NCBI RefSeq assembly: GCF_003172915.1
Contig: NZ_QGKU01000012.1
Location: forward strand, 1 to 64,000
Length of the DNA stretch: 64,000 nt
Direction: 5' to 3'
Source: Meridianimarinicoccus roseus
GTDB lineage: Bacteria; Pseudomonadota; Alphaproteobacteria; Rhodobacterales; Rhodobacteraceae
Shown here piece after piece: positions 37,823 through 46,026 of the stretch. The notes below the pieces were generated by a model, which worked only from the letters and a program-made list of their open reading frames with translations, ran no database searches and was not told the origin of the DNA. Each line of letters opens with the position of its first letter. Positions within the stretch are counted from its first letter, which is position 1. Both the position numbers and the translations under genes were made by a program.

Positions 37823-37900
37823 TCAAGCGATTCCGCTGCGCGCTTGCGCCCGGAGCGCGGTCTGGCTAGGCATGCGGGAAACATCGACAGGGAACGAAAC

Positions 37901-38944
37901 ATGCAGCACAGACCGCTTGGACGGACCGATATCATGGTGTCCGACATCTGCCTTGGCACCATGACATGGGGCAGCCAGAACACCGAGGCCGAGGGCCACG
38001 CGCAGATCGACCGCGCGCTCGAGGCGGGGGTGAACTTCATCGACACCGCCGAGATGTACCCGGTCACGCCGATCAAAGCGGAAACGGTGGGCCATACCGA
38101 GGCGATCGTGGGCACCTGGCTGGAAAAGACCGGGCGGCGCGGTGACGTGGTGCTGGCCACGAAAATAACCGGCGCCAATGGCGGATTCTGCCGCGACGGT
38201 GAGCCGATCAGCGCCGACGCAATCACCCGCGCGCTGGACGGCTCGTTGCGGCGGTTGCGCACCGACCACGTGGACCTTTACCAGTTGCACTGGCCCAACC
38301 GCGGCTCCTACTGCTTCCGGCAGAACTGGGACTATGACCCGTCGCACCAGAACCGGGCCGAAACGGTCCAGCACATGGAAGACGTGCTGGGCGAACTGCA
38401 GCGCCAGGTCGAGGCCGGGAAGATCCGCCATGTCGGCCTGAGCAACGAAACCGCCTGGGGCACCATGATGTGGCTGCGCGTGGCGGAGGCGAACGGCTGG
38501 CCGCGCATGGTGTCGATCCAGAACGAGTATTCGCTGCTCTACCGGCTGTTCGACACCGACCTTGCCGAGGTCGCCGCGAACGAACAGGTCGGGTGCCTTG
38601 CCTATTCGCCGCTGGCCACAGGGCTGCTGAGCGGCAAGTACGCGGGTGGAACGGTGCCCGAAGGGTCGCGCATGTCGATTCAGGAAACGCTGGGCGGGCG
38701 CGTGACGCCCTATGTGCACGATGCCGTCGCCGCCTATGCCGAGATCGCGCAGCGGCACGGGCTCGACCTTGTCCAGATGGCGATCGCGTTCTGCCGGGCC
38801 CGCCCGTTCATGACCTCCACCATCATCGGGGCGACCTCGGTGGAACAGCTGGACCGGGCGCTCGGCGCGGCGGACCTGACCCTGCCTGACGCCGTGATGG
38901 CTGAGATCGGGCAGGCGCACCGGGCGCATCCGCTGCCCTACTGA
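37901..38944 (+). CDS. aldo/keto reductase (Tas-like)
   Basis: 347 residues of the AKR barrel with an NADPH preference expected for the Tas/YajO group. The catalytic tetrad is Asp48, Tyr53, Lys88 and His130; the family insert NRGSYCFRQNWDYDPSHQ follows. The N-terminus MQHRPLGRTDIMVSDICLGTM fits an ATG at 37901. The natural carbonyl substrate is unknown. It stands alone on the plus strand between a LexA-controlled gene and a NUDIX gene. Confidence 0.92.
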   Translation: MQHRPLGRTDIMVSDICLGTMTWGSQNTEAEGHAQIDRALEAGVNFIDTAEMYPVTPIKAETVGHTEAIVGTWLEKTGRRGDVVLATKITGANGGFCRDGEPISADAITRALDGSLRRLRTDHVDLYQLHWPNRGSYCFRQNWDYDPSHQNRAETVQHMEDVLGELQRQVEAGKIRHVGLSNETAWGTMMWLRVAEANGWPRMVSIQNEYSLLYRLFDTDLAEVAANEQVGCLAYSPLATGLLSGKYAGGTVPEGSRMSIQETLGGRVTPYVHDAVAAYAEIAQRHGLDLVQMAIAFCRARPFMTSTIIGATSVEQLDRALGAADLTLPDAVMAEIGQAHRAHPLPY

Positions 38945-38961
38945 CGGGACCGCTGGAGTGG

Positions 38962-39690
38962 TCAGTCCTGCGCGGGTCGACCGTGCAGGCGCAGGAACAG
39001 GCTCTCTTCGTCGTCGTTGCGGAAGAACGGCACGGCGTCGGGGGGGCCTTCGGTGCCGATCAGCGCCGCGACCTCGGCCAGCACGACCTGCGTGATGAAC
39101 GGCAGGTCGAACCCGCGCACCCGGTCCAGCGGCACCCATTGCAGCGCGCTCAGCTCGTCGCAGGCCTGCGAGAAATCGTCCGGGTCGCCCTGCAACGCGG
39201 CGGCATCGGCCAGAAAGAACCGTGCATCGAAGCGGCGCGGGCGGCCCGGCGGCGTGATGGCGCGGAACACGAAGCGCAGGGCGGCGGCGCAGGGCCGGTG
39301 GCCGGTTGCTGCGAAGCCCGCCCAATCGGGGGGCGCGTCCGGCCAGGCGCCGGGTGTGCCGAGCACGAGGCCGGTTTCCTCCCACAGCTCGCGGATCGCG
39401 GCCGCCGGAGCGGCCCGCGCGATGTGGGGCGCGGCATCCTCGGCCAGCCGCGCGCGGCAGATCGGGCCAAGCCCGTCGGCCAGCGGCACGGCGGCATCGC
39501 CCGGGTCTATTGCGCCGCCCGGAAACACCATCTTGTTCGGCATGAAGGCGGCGGCGGCGCCTCGCTGGCCCATCAACACTTGCGGCCGATCCGGGTTGCG
39601 CGCGACGATAACCGTGGCGGCATCGCGGATGCGCGTCTTGTCCTGCGGCGTTCCGGGCACGGGGCGCGCGGGGCCGGAGGGCGCGGTCAT
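38962..39690 (-). CDS. NUDIX hydrolase (NUDT19-like)
   Basis: 242 residues. The NUDIX helix is AAAIRELWEETGLVL (97-111) and supplies the metal-binding glutamates. The glycine part of the box (FPGGAIDPGD, 56-65) is separated from it by an insertion of about 35 residues, as in NUDT19-type CoA or nucleotide diphosphatases. The substrate may be CoA esters or an oxidised nucleotide. It begins 4 nt after the DUF983 stop, so the two form an operon. Confidence 0.88.
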   Translation of the reverse strand: MTAPSGPARPVPGTPQDKTRIRDAATVIVARNPDRPQVLMGQRGAAAAFMPNKMVFPGGAIDPGDAAVPLADGLGPICRARLAEDAAPHIARAAPAAAIRELWEETGLVLGTPGAWPDAPPDWAGFAATGHRPCAAALRFVFRAITPPGRPRRFDARFFLADAAALQGDPDDFSQACDELSALQWVPLDRVRGFDLPFITQVVLAEVAALIGTEGPPDAVPFFRNDDEESLFLRLHGRPAQD

Positions 39691-39694
39691 CGCT

Positions 39695-40090
39695 TCAGGC
39701 GTCCTGCGACGCGTCGCCGAAGCCGTGCATCCGCCGCGCCCACTGAAACCCGATGATCAGTCCTTTCATGCGCGGCAGCAGGAACAGCGACAGCGCGACG
39801 CAGCCCGCCGAAAGACCGAACGCCATCACCAGCGGATCGGGCCTCCACGTGGTGAAGGCGACATGGATGAACGGCGCCATCAGGTGCCCGACCACGAGGA
39901 TTGTAAGGTAGGCAGGCCCGTCATCGGCGCGGGCGGGTCGCAGGTCCTCGCCGCAAGCCGGGCAGCTGTCCAGCGGCTTCAGGTAGGTGCGCATCAAGTG
40001 CCCGCGCCCGCAGGACGGGCAGCGCAGGGCGAGGCCGCGGCGAAGGGACAGGCCCAGCGGGCGGTCGGTGTCGGTAGCGGTAGCGGTCAT
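39695..40090 (-). CDS. DUF983 membrane protein
   Basis: 131 residues. A cytoplasmic zinc-ribbon-like N-terminus (Cys24, Cys27, Cys43, Cys46) is followed by two transmembrane helices (about 55-80 and 88-108). Function unknown; in alphaproteobacteria the family is often near cytochrome oxidase assembly genes, but not here. GGAG lies 8 nt upstream of the chosen ATG; the frame extends further upstream without support. Confidence 0.85.
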   Translation of the reverse strand: MTATATDTDRPLGLSLRRGLALRCPSCGRGHLMRTYLKPLDSCPACGEDLRPARADDGPAYLTILVVGHLMAPFIHVAFTTWRPDPLVMAFGLSAGCVALSLFLLPRMKGLIIGFQWARRMHGFGDASQDA

Positions 40091-40287
40091 CGGGATCTCC
40101 ATTTCACCCGCCGACATACACTTTCGGGCGCGAATTGGAACCACGTGCGCCGCCGTGTCGCCGGCCCCGTTCCCGGCGGATTCGGTTTTCCGGCCCGGCA
40201 CGCGACGGAATGCGCAAGCGGCTGCGTTATAGCTTTGAACCGGGGGCGACGGGCCGCCGGTCGGTAACCTGCGAAGGATGACGTAAC

Positions 40288-40767
40288 ATGACCACCAAGG
40301 GTTTTCTCCGGCTTGGAACCGCGCTGATGCTGGCGCTCGTGGCAACTGGCCCGGCGCTGGCGCGGGACGGCGGGCCGATGCGCCCGGACTTCTCGCAGAT
40401 CGACGCGGACGGTGACGGACTGATCACCGCAGCCGAACTCGACAGCCACGGCGCGGCGCGCTTCGCCGCGCTTGATGCCGATGGTGATGGCGCTTTGTCG
40501 GCGGACGAACTGGCCGCGATGACCCAGCGCATTCAGGCCGACAGCGCCGTGCGGATGATCGCGCGCTTCGATGCGGATGGTGACAGGAAGCTGTCGCAGG
40601 CCGAGATGCCCGGCCCGGACCGGACGCGGATGATGGCGCGCATGGACATCAACGAGGATGGCGTGCTTGATGCCGGGGAGTTCGCCTCGGCGGGGCGGCA
40701 CGGTGGGCCGCGCGGGCACGGCGGTGCGGATGGGGCGCGGCACGGCGACCGGATGCCATCGAAGTAA
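40288..40767 (+). CDS. secreted EF-hand calcium-binding protein
   Basis: 159 residues with a signal peptide (cleavage near ALA, residue 25) and four 12-residue EF-hand loops at 39-50, 63-74, 95-106 and 120-131. The first two have the full DxDxDG pattern, so they should bind calcium well; loops 3 and 4 are slightly altered. The tail is Gly/His/Arg-rich. A periplasmic calcium sensor or buffer. It precedes an ECF sigma factor gene, with two hairpins in between. Confidence 0.88.
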   Translation: MTTKGFLRLGTALMLALVATGPALARDGGPMRPDFSQIDADGDGLITAAELDSHGAARFAALDADGDGALSADELAAMTQRIQADSAVRMIARFDADGDRKLSQAEMPGPDRTRMMARMDINEDGVLDAGEFASAGRHGGPRGHGGADGARHGDRMPSK

Positions 40768-40787
40768 GCCATGCGTGGAACACCGGC

Positions 40788-40835
40788 CCGGGCCGCTTCG
40801 CGGCCCGGTGCTGAACATCCCCGCTCGTGGCGGGG
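40788..40835 (+). terminator. two tandem hairpins between EF-hand and sigma genes
   Basis: A 9-bp stem with a TTC loop (40788-40808) and a 6-bp stem CCCCGC/GCGGGG (40819-40835) fill most of the 92-nt gap. There is no T-run. They could terminate or attenuate read-through into the sigma factor gene. Confidence 0.45.
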
Positions 40836-40859
40836 CCTCAACGTGACGGGACCGGCCTG

Positions 40860-41441
40860 ATGGCTCTGGACGCAGACAGCCCGGCGGGAGACGCCGACCT
40901 TCTGGCGCGCTATTCGGCCGGGGACCGCGCTGCCGCGCTCGCGCTGACCGAGCGGCTGGTGCCACAGGCGCTGTCGGTGGCACAGCGGCTTCTGGGCGAC
41001 CGGGTCGAGGCCGAGGACGTGGTTCAGGAGGCGATGCTGCGCCTCTGGACGGCTGCGCCGGGCTGGCGCGCGGGCGAGGCGCGGGTGTCGACCTGGCTGT
41101 ACCGCGTCGTCGTGAACCTGTGCACGGACCGGCATCGCCGAAAGGTGCCGCAGCCGCGCGACACGCTGCCCGACCATCCGGATGGCACGCCGGGTCAGGA
41201 AGCGCGCTTGCAGGCCCGTGCCCGGCAGGCCGCGTTGCAGGCCGCGCTGGCCGATCTGCCGGACCGGCAGCGGCAGGTCGTGGTGCTGCGCGACATCGAG
41301 GGGCTGCCCAATCCTGACATTGCCGAAATCGTCGGTGTCAGCGTGCAAGCGGTAGAAAGTCTTGCCGCGCGCGGGCGGCGCGGATTGAAGGCTGCGCTGG
41401 CGGGACGGCGCGGGGAACTGGGGTTCGAAGATGACGGATGA
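40860..41441 (+). CDS. ECF-type RNA polymerase sigma factor
   Basis: 193 residues with region 2 (about 20-95; RVEAEDVVQEAMLRLW for core binding and a -10 recognition helix) and region 4 (about 130-185; LPDRQRQVVVLRDIEGLPNPDIAEIVGVS) with the -35 helix-turn-helix. It is the short ECF form with no region 3. The end overlaps the next gene by 11 nt, which suggests a regulator translated together with it. Confidence 0.92.
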   Translation: MALDADSPAGDADLLARYSAGDRAAALALTERLVPQALSVAQRLLGDRVEAEDVVQEAMLRLWTAAPGWRAGEARVSTWLYRVVVNLCTDRHRRKVPQPRDTLPDHPDGTPGQEARLQARARQAALQAALADLPDRQRQVVVLRDIEGLPNPDIAEIVGVSVQAVESLAARGRRGLKAALAGRRGELGFEDDG

Positions 41442-41835
41442 TGGCAAAGACGAGGATGGCGGCGCGGAGGCCATGTTGACGGTACTGTTCTCCGAGGCGC
41501 GGGCGACGCGGCCCGGGCCAAACGCGGCGCTGCTGGAGCGGATCGCGGCCGACGCGCTGGCAGCGCAGCCGCACGCCGCGGCCGTCAGCGGACCGCAGCG
41601 GGCTGCCGGGTCCGTGCAGGGCCGACTGTTGCGGGTCGGGCAGGCGGCGTTGGCCCGCTGGGAAGCGCTGGCCTGGCCCGCTGGGGTGGCGGCAACGGTG
41701 TTGGCAGGGGTGTGGCTGGGTGGCTGGGCCGACGTCAACGGCTTCGTGAGCGGTGCTGGCTTCGCCCAGAGCGGGCTTGCGCTCACATTGGCGCAAGGCC
41801 TGCCCGGTGCCGCGGGCTGGATCGGGGGCTATTGA
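41431..41835 (+). CDS. membrane protein downstream of ECF sigma, candidate anti-sigma
   Basis: 134 residues: a soluble N-terminus of about 85 residues and one or two hydrophobic segments (about 89-107 and 113-130). It overlaps the sigma factor gene by 11 nt. The order sigma, small membrane protein, periplasmic sensor is typical of ECF systems, so it may be the anti-sigma factor, but no zinc motif (HxxxCxxC) is present. Low sequence complexity keeps the family call open. Confidence 0.6.
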   Translation: MTDDGKDEDGGAEAMLTVLFSEARATRPGPNAALLERIAADALAAQPHAAAVSGPQRAAGSVQGRLLRVGQAALARWEALAWPAGVAATVLAGVWLGGWADVNGFVSGAGFAQSGLALTLAQGLPGAAGWIGGY

Positions 41836-41837
41836 CC

Positions 41838-42428
41838 ATGAGACTGTCTTTAAGGAACCCGTGGCTGAAGCTGGCGCTGGCGCTGTCGCTGGCGATGAAC
41901 CTGCTGGTGCTCGGCGCCGTGGGCGGCGTCGTGCTGCATCGCGGCGAAGCGGGGCGCGGCCTGCCCGGCCTGCCGGGGCTGCACGATCCGGGGCTGTTCG
42001 GCTACGTGGCGATGCTGCCCCGCGAGGCGCGGGCTGCGTTGCGAGAGGAGGGGCGTGCGCTGCGGGCAGAGGTCGGGGTGCAGGACCGGCGGGCCGAGAT
42101 CCGAGCGCGCAACGCGGCACTGGCGGCGCAGATCGCGGCGCCCGACCTGGACCCGGATGCGCTGCGCGCAGCCTTCGAAGACCTTGCCGAAGCGCGGGGT
42201 GAGGCCGAAGCGGCGCTGCGCGCCGCGCTTATCCAACGCATCCTCGCGCTCCCCGCTGACGAGCGGGCGCATTATGCGGAGCGTATCTTGCGCGGTCGTG
42301 GGGGGGCGGATGGCACGAGGTCCAGCGGATCGCGGGAAGGTCCGCCCCCCGCTAGCGGCCGCCTCTGGGCCTGTCGTGGTTCTGCCGCCCAAATACTCGA
42401 TGTCACCGGTCCGGGAGTTTGCGAGTGA
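41838..42428 (+). CDS. periplasmic heavy-metal sensor-like protein (CnrX/RsxY type)
   Basis: 196 residues: an N-terminal signal anchor (residues 9-33) and a helical periplasmic domain with MLPREARAALREEGRALRAE and ALIQRILALPADERAHYAERI, the pattern of the CnrX-like metal sensors that hold an anti-sigma factor. It starts 2 nt after the preceding gene. No obvious Met/His metal cluster is visible, and the last 45 residues look unstructured. Probably a signal input for the ECF sigma factor. Confidence 0.65.
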   Translation: MRLSLRNPWLKLALALSLAMNLLVLGAVGGVVLHRGEAGRGLPGLPGLHDPGLFGYVAMLPREARAALREEGRALRAEVGVQDRRAEIRARNAALAAQIAAPDLDPDALRAAFEDLAEARGEAEAALRAALIQRILALPADERAHYAERILRGRGGADGTRSSGSREGPPPASGRLWACRGSAAQILDVTGPGVCE

Positions 42429-42748
42429 AAGGCAACTCGGGCAGACGACCGGGGTGCGGTGAAGGGCGTGGCAGATGCGCTTGCGTACCCGGTGAGACGA
42501 AGCGGCTCAGGCGCGCGCCGTTGCGCGTAAGCCTGGGGTGGCGGGTCCGGGTGCGGAGCGCCATGCGAAATCCCGATGTCGTCTGCATGTGCGCGCAAGG
42601 CGGCGCGGCTTCCGGATCTCGCGTGGCGGCGGCAATCGCGCGCCGCGCGGCAGCCGGGTCGGCCTGTGGCACGGATGCAGGGAGGGAGCAGGCGCGTCGT
42701 TTTGGTGTGACTCGCCCGTGGCCGCGCCATGTCGTTAGAGTTGGAATG
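42429..42748. other. gene-free stretch
   Basis: About 320 nt between convergent genes (sensor-like gene on plus, pleD on minus). Open frames exist on both strands, but they are Arg/Gly-rich, lack ribosome-binding sites and match no known protein type. I see no RNA gene and no strong terminator in it. Confidence 0.5.
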
Positions 42749-44173
42749 TCAGGCCGCAAAGGGGGCGAATGTCACCTTGTCCCGGCCATCGGCCTTGGCA
42801 GCGAAAAGCGCGGCATCGGCGCGATCCAGCAGGTCATCCAGTGTCGGGTCTGATTTGGACGCCGGGTCCTGCACGGCGACGCCGATGCTCATGGTTACGC
42901 GAATCAGCCCGCGGCGATCCGGAAGAGTGATCGGGTTCGACCGGATCAGGGTGCGAAGCGATTGCGCCATGGCCGCGGCGCCGTCGCCATCGGTGTCGGG
43001 CAGGGCGATCCAGAACTCTTCCCCTCCGCTGCGCGCGATCAGGTCGCGCGGGCGCAGTGCTTCGGACAGGCGCTGTGCGACCTCGATCAGGACGGCGTCG
43101 CCCGCCGCATGGCCATGCGTGTCGTTGACCGATTTGAAGCGGTCGAGGTCCAGCGCCATCAACGCGGTCGGACACCCTCTGTCCCGCGCGCTGCGCAGAA
43201 TTCGGCTGATCCGTGGCACAGCGTAGCGCCGATTGTAGAGGTTGGTCAGCGGGTCGCGCGCGGCCATCTCGATGCCTTTGTGAAACGCTTGGCGCATCAT
43301 GTCGGTGATGCGTTTGCGCGCGGTCTGTGCCTCCAGCCTGAGGGCGAGTTCCGACACGTGAAAGGCCCCGTACAACACATCGTTCGCGCCGAGATCCAAG
43401 GCCATCGCAGCGCGGGACGCGGTATCGGCGCACGGACCTGCGTCGTCGTTCGCTTCGCGTCCCATGACCAGCAGCAGCCGCGAGTGTTGTGTTGCGGCGC
43501 GGGCATGCAGTTCCGAAATCAAATGCAGCGCGCGGGGCCGGTCCGCGCCGTCCGCGAAGATCACGAAGGCATCCGGCACCGCGTCGCGATCGCTGCGTGC
43601 AAGCGTCTGGTCCGGCGAGAGCGCTCGCAGGTCAACGCTTGGAAGGCGCGCGCGCAGGCGCGCCGTCCAGTCCCGAGCGAGTGTCAGATCGCTTGCCACG
43701 ATGGCGATGGACCCGGGCGCATGGGCGAAGCCGGTCTGCGGTTCGGCAAGGCCCATGTCCTCGGCACTGGCCTGGCGCCTGCGCGACTCTTTCAGCCCGT
43801 TGGACTGGCGCAGGATCTGGCGCAGGGAGGCCAGCAGAAGATCGTCATGCAGCGGTTTCGGCATGATGTCCCACGCGCCGGCCTGAAACGCCGCGATCCG
43901 TAGCGTTGCGGTGGCGCGGGTCGCCATCAGCATGACCGGAACCCCGACCTGCGCCAGCTGACCGGCGAGGGCGCGGCACAAGGCCAAAGCCTGTTTCGGA
44001 GACTGGTCGAGATCGCAGATCACCAGATCCGGCGCATCCGTTCGCGCCAGCCGTGCCAGATCGTCGTAGCTTTCGGCCTGAATAACATCGTAGCAGGCCG
44101 CCGACAGCTTGCAGCGCAGAACGATACGGTTGGCCGCGATACCGTCGTAGATGAGAATTTTTCCCGCCATCAT
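42749..44173 (-). CDS. pleD: PleD-like response regulator with diguanylate cyclase domain
   Basis: 474 residues. Receiver 1 has phospho-acceptor Asp54 in VICDLDQ and Lys106 in MPKP; receiver 2 (about 155-290) is degenerate, as in PleD; the GGDEF domain carries the active-site GGEEF (383-387) and the product-inhibition site RPRD (374-377) five residues before it. So it should make cyclic-di-GMP on phosphorylation and be feedback-controlled. ATG 44173 or 44170. Divergent from DUF3572, a common pairing in the order; divK is not adjacent here. Confidence 0.92.
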   Translation of the reverse strand: MMAGKILIYDGIAANRIVLRCKLSAACYDVIQAESYDDLARLARTDAPDLVICDLDQSPKQALALCRALAGQLAQVGVPVMLMATRATATLRIAAFQAGAWDIMPKPLHDDLLLASLRQILRQSNGLKESRRRQASAEDMGLAEPQTGFAHAPGSIAIVASDLTLARDWTARLRARLPSVDLRALSPDQTLARSDRDAVPDAFVIFADGADRPRALHLISELHARAATQHSRLLLVMGREANDDAGPCADTASRAAMALDLGANDVLYGAFHVSELALRLEAQTARKRITDMMRQAFHKGIEMAARDPLTNLYNRRYAVPRISRILRSARDRGCPTALMALDLDRFKSVNDTHGHAAGDAVLIEVAQRLSEALRPRDLIARSGGEEFWIALPDTDGDGAAAMAQSLRTLIRSNPITLPDRRGLIRVTMSIGVAVQDPASKSDPTLDDLLDRADAALFAAKADGRDKVTFAPFAA

Positions 44174-44243
44174 GTCGTGCCTTGATATCCGCGCCTCTTT
44201 GTCGCCATCATTCGGGCCAAGAGTTAAGAAAGGCTTGCTCCCG

Positions 44244-44546
44244 ATGGCGCCCAGGAGAGATTCCTCACTGACCCTGTCCGAGGCCGAAACCGTTGCGTTG
44301 CAGGCATTGGACTACATCGCAGGGACGGACGACCTGCTGCACGTCTTCGTGAACGCCACCGGGATCGAGGCCGCACGATTGCCCGGCGCGGCGCAGGACC
44401 CTGAGTTCTTGGCGGCGGTGCTGGACTTCGTGCTGATGGACGACGCGTGGGTTCTGGGCTGTGCGGAGGCTGCCGGAATCGTTCCGGAAGCCGTGCCTCG
44501 GGCGCGTGCCGCGCTGCCCGGCGGCACGTTGCCCAACTGGACGTAG
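44244..44546 (+). CDS. DUF3572 protein
   Basis: 100 residues, helical and acidic, beginning LTLSEAETVALQALDYIAGTDD and containing FLAAVLDFVLMDDAWVLGCAEAAG, which matches the DUF3572 family found beside pleD/divK in alphaproteobacteria. The ATG at 44244 follows an AAAGG-containing sequence. Function unknown; its position divergent from pleD is the main clue. Confidence 0.8.
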   Translation: MAPRRDSSLTLSEAETVALQALDYIAGTDDLLHVFVNATGIEAARLPGAAQDPEFLAAVLDFVLMDDAWVLGCAEAAGIVPEAVPRARAALPGGTLPNWT

Positions 44547-44629
44547 CGGCGCCTGCGCTGACGCAAGGCAAAGAAGATTGTCTTTGGCGCTCGGCTGCGG
44601 CATAGTGGTGCGGCTTCCGGGGGGAACCG

Positions 44630-45346
44630 ATGACAACCATTAAGGCGATCCTTTTCGACAAGGACGGCACGCTCTTCGACTACCACAAGACCTGGGCCAA
44701 CTGGTCACGTGCCTTTTTGCTGGATATGGCCCAAGGCGATGCTGCACTGGCCCGCAAGCTGGGGGATGCTGTCGGATTCGAGTGGGATTTCAGTGCCTTT
44801 CGTAAGGACAGCACTCTGGTCAGCCACACGCCCAACGACATCGCGGCAGCGCTTCTGCCTTTGCTTCCGGGTGCTTCCATGGCCGGGATCGTAACCCGCA
44901 TGTCGACGCTTAGCGCGACCGTGCCGCAGGCCGAGGCGACGCCGCTCGTGCCGCTGATGGACGAATTGATGGGCCGCGGGTTCACGCTTGGTGTGGTGAC
45001 CAACGATATGGAACGCCCTGCGCGGGCGCATCTGCGCGAGGCGGGGATCGAGGCCGCTTTCGAGCGCATCATCGCCTGCGATAGCGGTTTTCCCGCCAAG
45101 CCTGCTCCCGACATGCTGCTGGCTTTCGCCGAGATGTGCGGGCTGGAGCCGGGCGAGGTGCTGATGGTCGGTGACAGCGCACATGACATGGCTGCGGCGC
45201 GCCGGGCCGGAATGCCGCGGGTCGCCGTGCTGACCGGCGTTGCCACGCGGGCTCTGCTGGAGCCGCTGGCAGATGCGGTCCTGCCCAGCGTGGCCGGCCT
45301 GCCCAAATGGCTGCGCGCGCAGCAGCCGGGGCAGTGCGCGGCCTGA
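44630..45346 (+). CDS. HAD-superfamily phosphatase (Gph-like)
   Basis: 238 residues. Motif I ILFDKDGTLFDYH gives Asp10 and Asp12; motif II VVTNDME; motif III lysine in SGFPAKPAPDM; motif IV MVGDSAHDM. A cap domain lies between motif I and II. Similar to phosphoglycolate phosphatases; substrate uncertain. It stands between the pleD/DUF3572 pair and the H-NOX gene, separated from the latter by 95 nt. Confidence 0.85.
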   Translation: MTTIKAILFDKDGTLFDYHKTWANWSRAFLLDMAQGDAALARKLGDAVGFEWDFSAFRKDSTLVSHTPNDIAAALLPLLPGASMAGIVTRMSTLSATVPQAEATPLVPLMDELMGRGFTLGVVTNDMERPARAHLREAGIEAAFERIIACDSGFPAKPAPDMLLAFAEMCGLEPGEVLMVGDSAHDMAAARRAGMPRVAVLTGVATRALLEPLADAVLPSVAGLPKWLRAQQPGQCAA

Positions 45347-45441
45347 CGGGCCGACCTTCGGCTGCTTTCAGCCCATATCCGTTCGTGAATTGTTAAACCC
45401 CCGCTGCCTAGACTTGCGGTCACAGGCAGTTGGAGTGGGTG

Positions 45442-46026
45442 ATGCATGGGTTGGTGAACAGGGCGATCCAGTGCTTTGTGCGCGATACATATGGCGGCAC
45501 GATGTGGGAACGGTTGGCACGCCAGTCGGATGCACCGGTCGCCGGGTTCGAGGCGATGTTCGTCTATGACGACGAGGTGACGGAAAGGATGCTGTGCGCG
45601 GCAGAGGACCTTCTGGGGCGTGACCGCGCGATCGTGCTGGAAGACCTTGGCACGTACCTCGTCTCGCATCCCAACGTCGGTTCGTTGCGCCGCCTGCTCC
45701 GCTTCGGCGGTGACACCTTTCCTGAATTCCTCGACTCGCTCGATGATCTGCCGTCGCGCGCTGCGCTGGCGGTGCCTGAACTGGAATTGCCGCGCTTCGA
45801 CGTGATGCAAGGTGAAGGCGGGATCGTGCGGGTGCTGTGCCGCAGCCCACGCGCCGGCTTCGGCCATGTGCTGGTGGGCATCATGCGAACGCTCGCTGAC
45901 GATTACGGCGCCCTCGTGCTTCTTGAGCACGAAGGCCGGGAAGGAGAAAACGAATGGATCAGTGTCAGCGTTCTGAGCGCGGATTTCGCGCAGGGCCGAC
46001 CGTTTCAACTGGCAGCGGACCGCTGA
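45442..46026 (+). CDS. H-NOX (HNOB) domain protein with altered haem pocket
   Basis: 194 residues, full length for a stand-alone H-NOX nitric oxide sensor. The N-terminus MHGLVNRAIQCFVRDTYG and core RRLLRFGGDTFPEFLDSLDDL fit the family. The proximal haem-ligand histidine expected after the DDL segment is Pro104 (DLPSRA in place of the usual L-H-x-R). In the haem-propionate motif YxSxR the tyrosine is Cys133 (CRSPR), while Ser135 and Arg137 remain. So haem binding may be lost, altered, or use another ligand. GGAG is 6 nt before ATG 45442. It overlaps the downstream cyclase gene by 73 nt, so they surely work together. Confidence 0.85.
   Translation: MHGLVNRAIQCFVRDTYGGTMWERLARQSDAPVAGFEAMFVYDDEVTERMLCAAEDLLGRDRAIVLEDLGTYLVSHPNVGSLRRLLRFGGDTFPEFLDSLDDLPSRAALAVPELELPRFDVMQGEGGIVRVLCRSPRAGFGHVLVGIMRTLADDYGALVLLEHEGREGENEWISVSVLSADFAQGRPFQLAADR

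Noticed and set aside
42419-42853. Possible gene in the gap after the periplasmic sensor gene
   Set aside because: Frames on both strands are open by base composition only. Their products are Arg/Gly-rich, start without a ribosome-binding site, and run into pleD.
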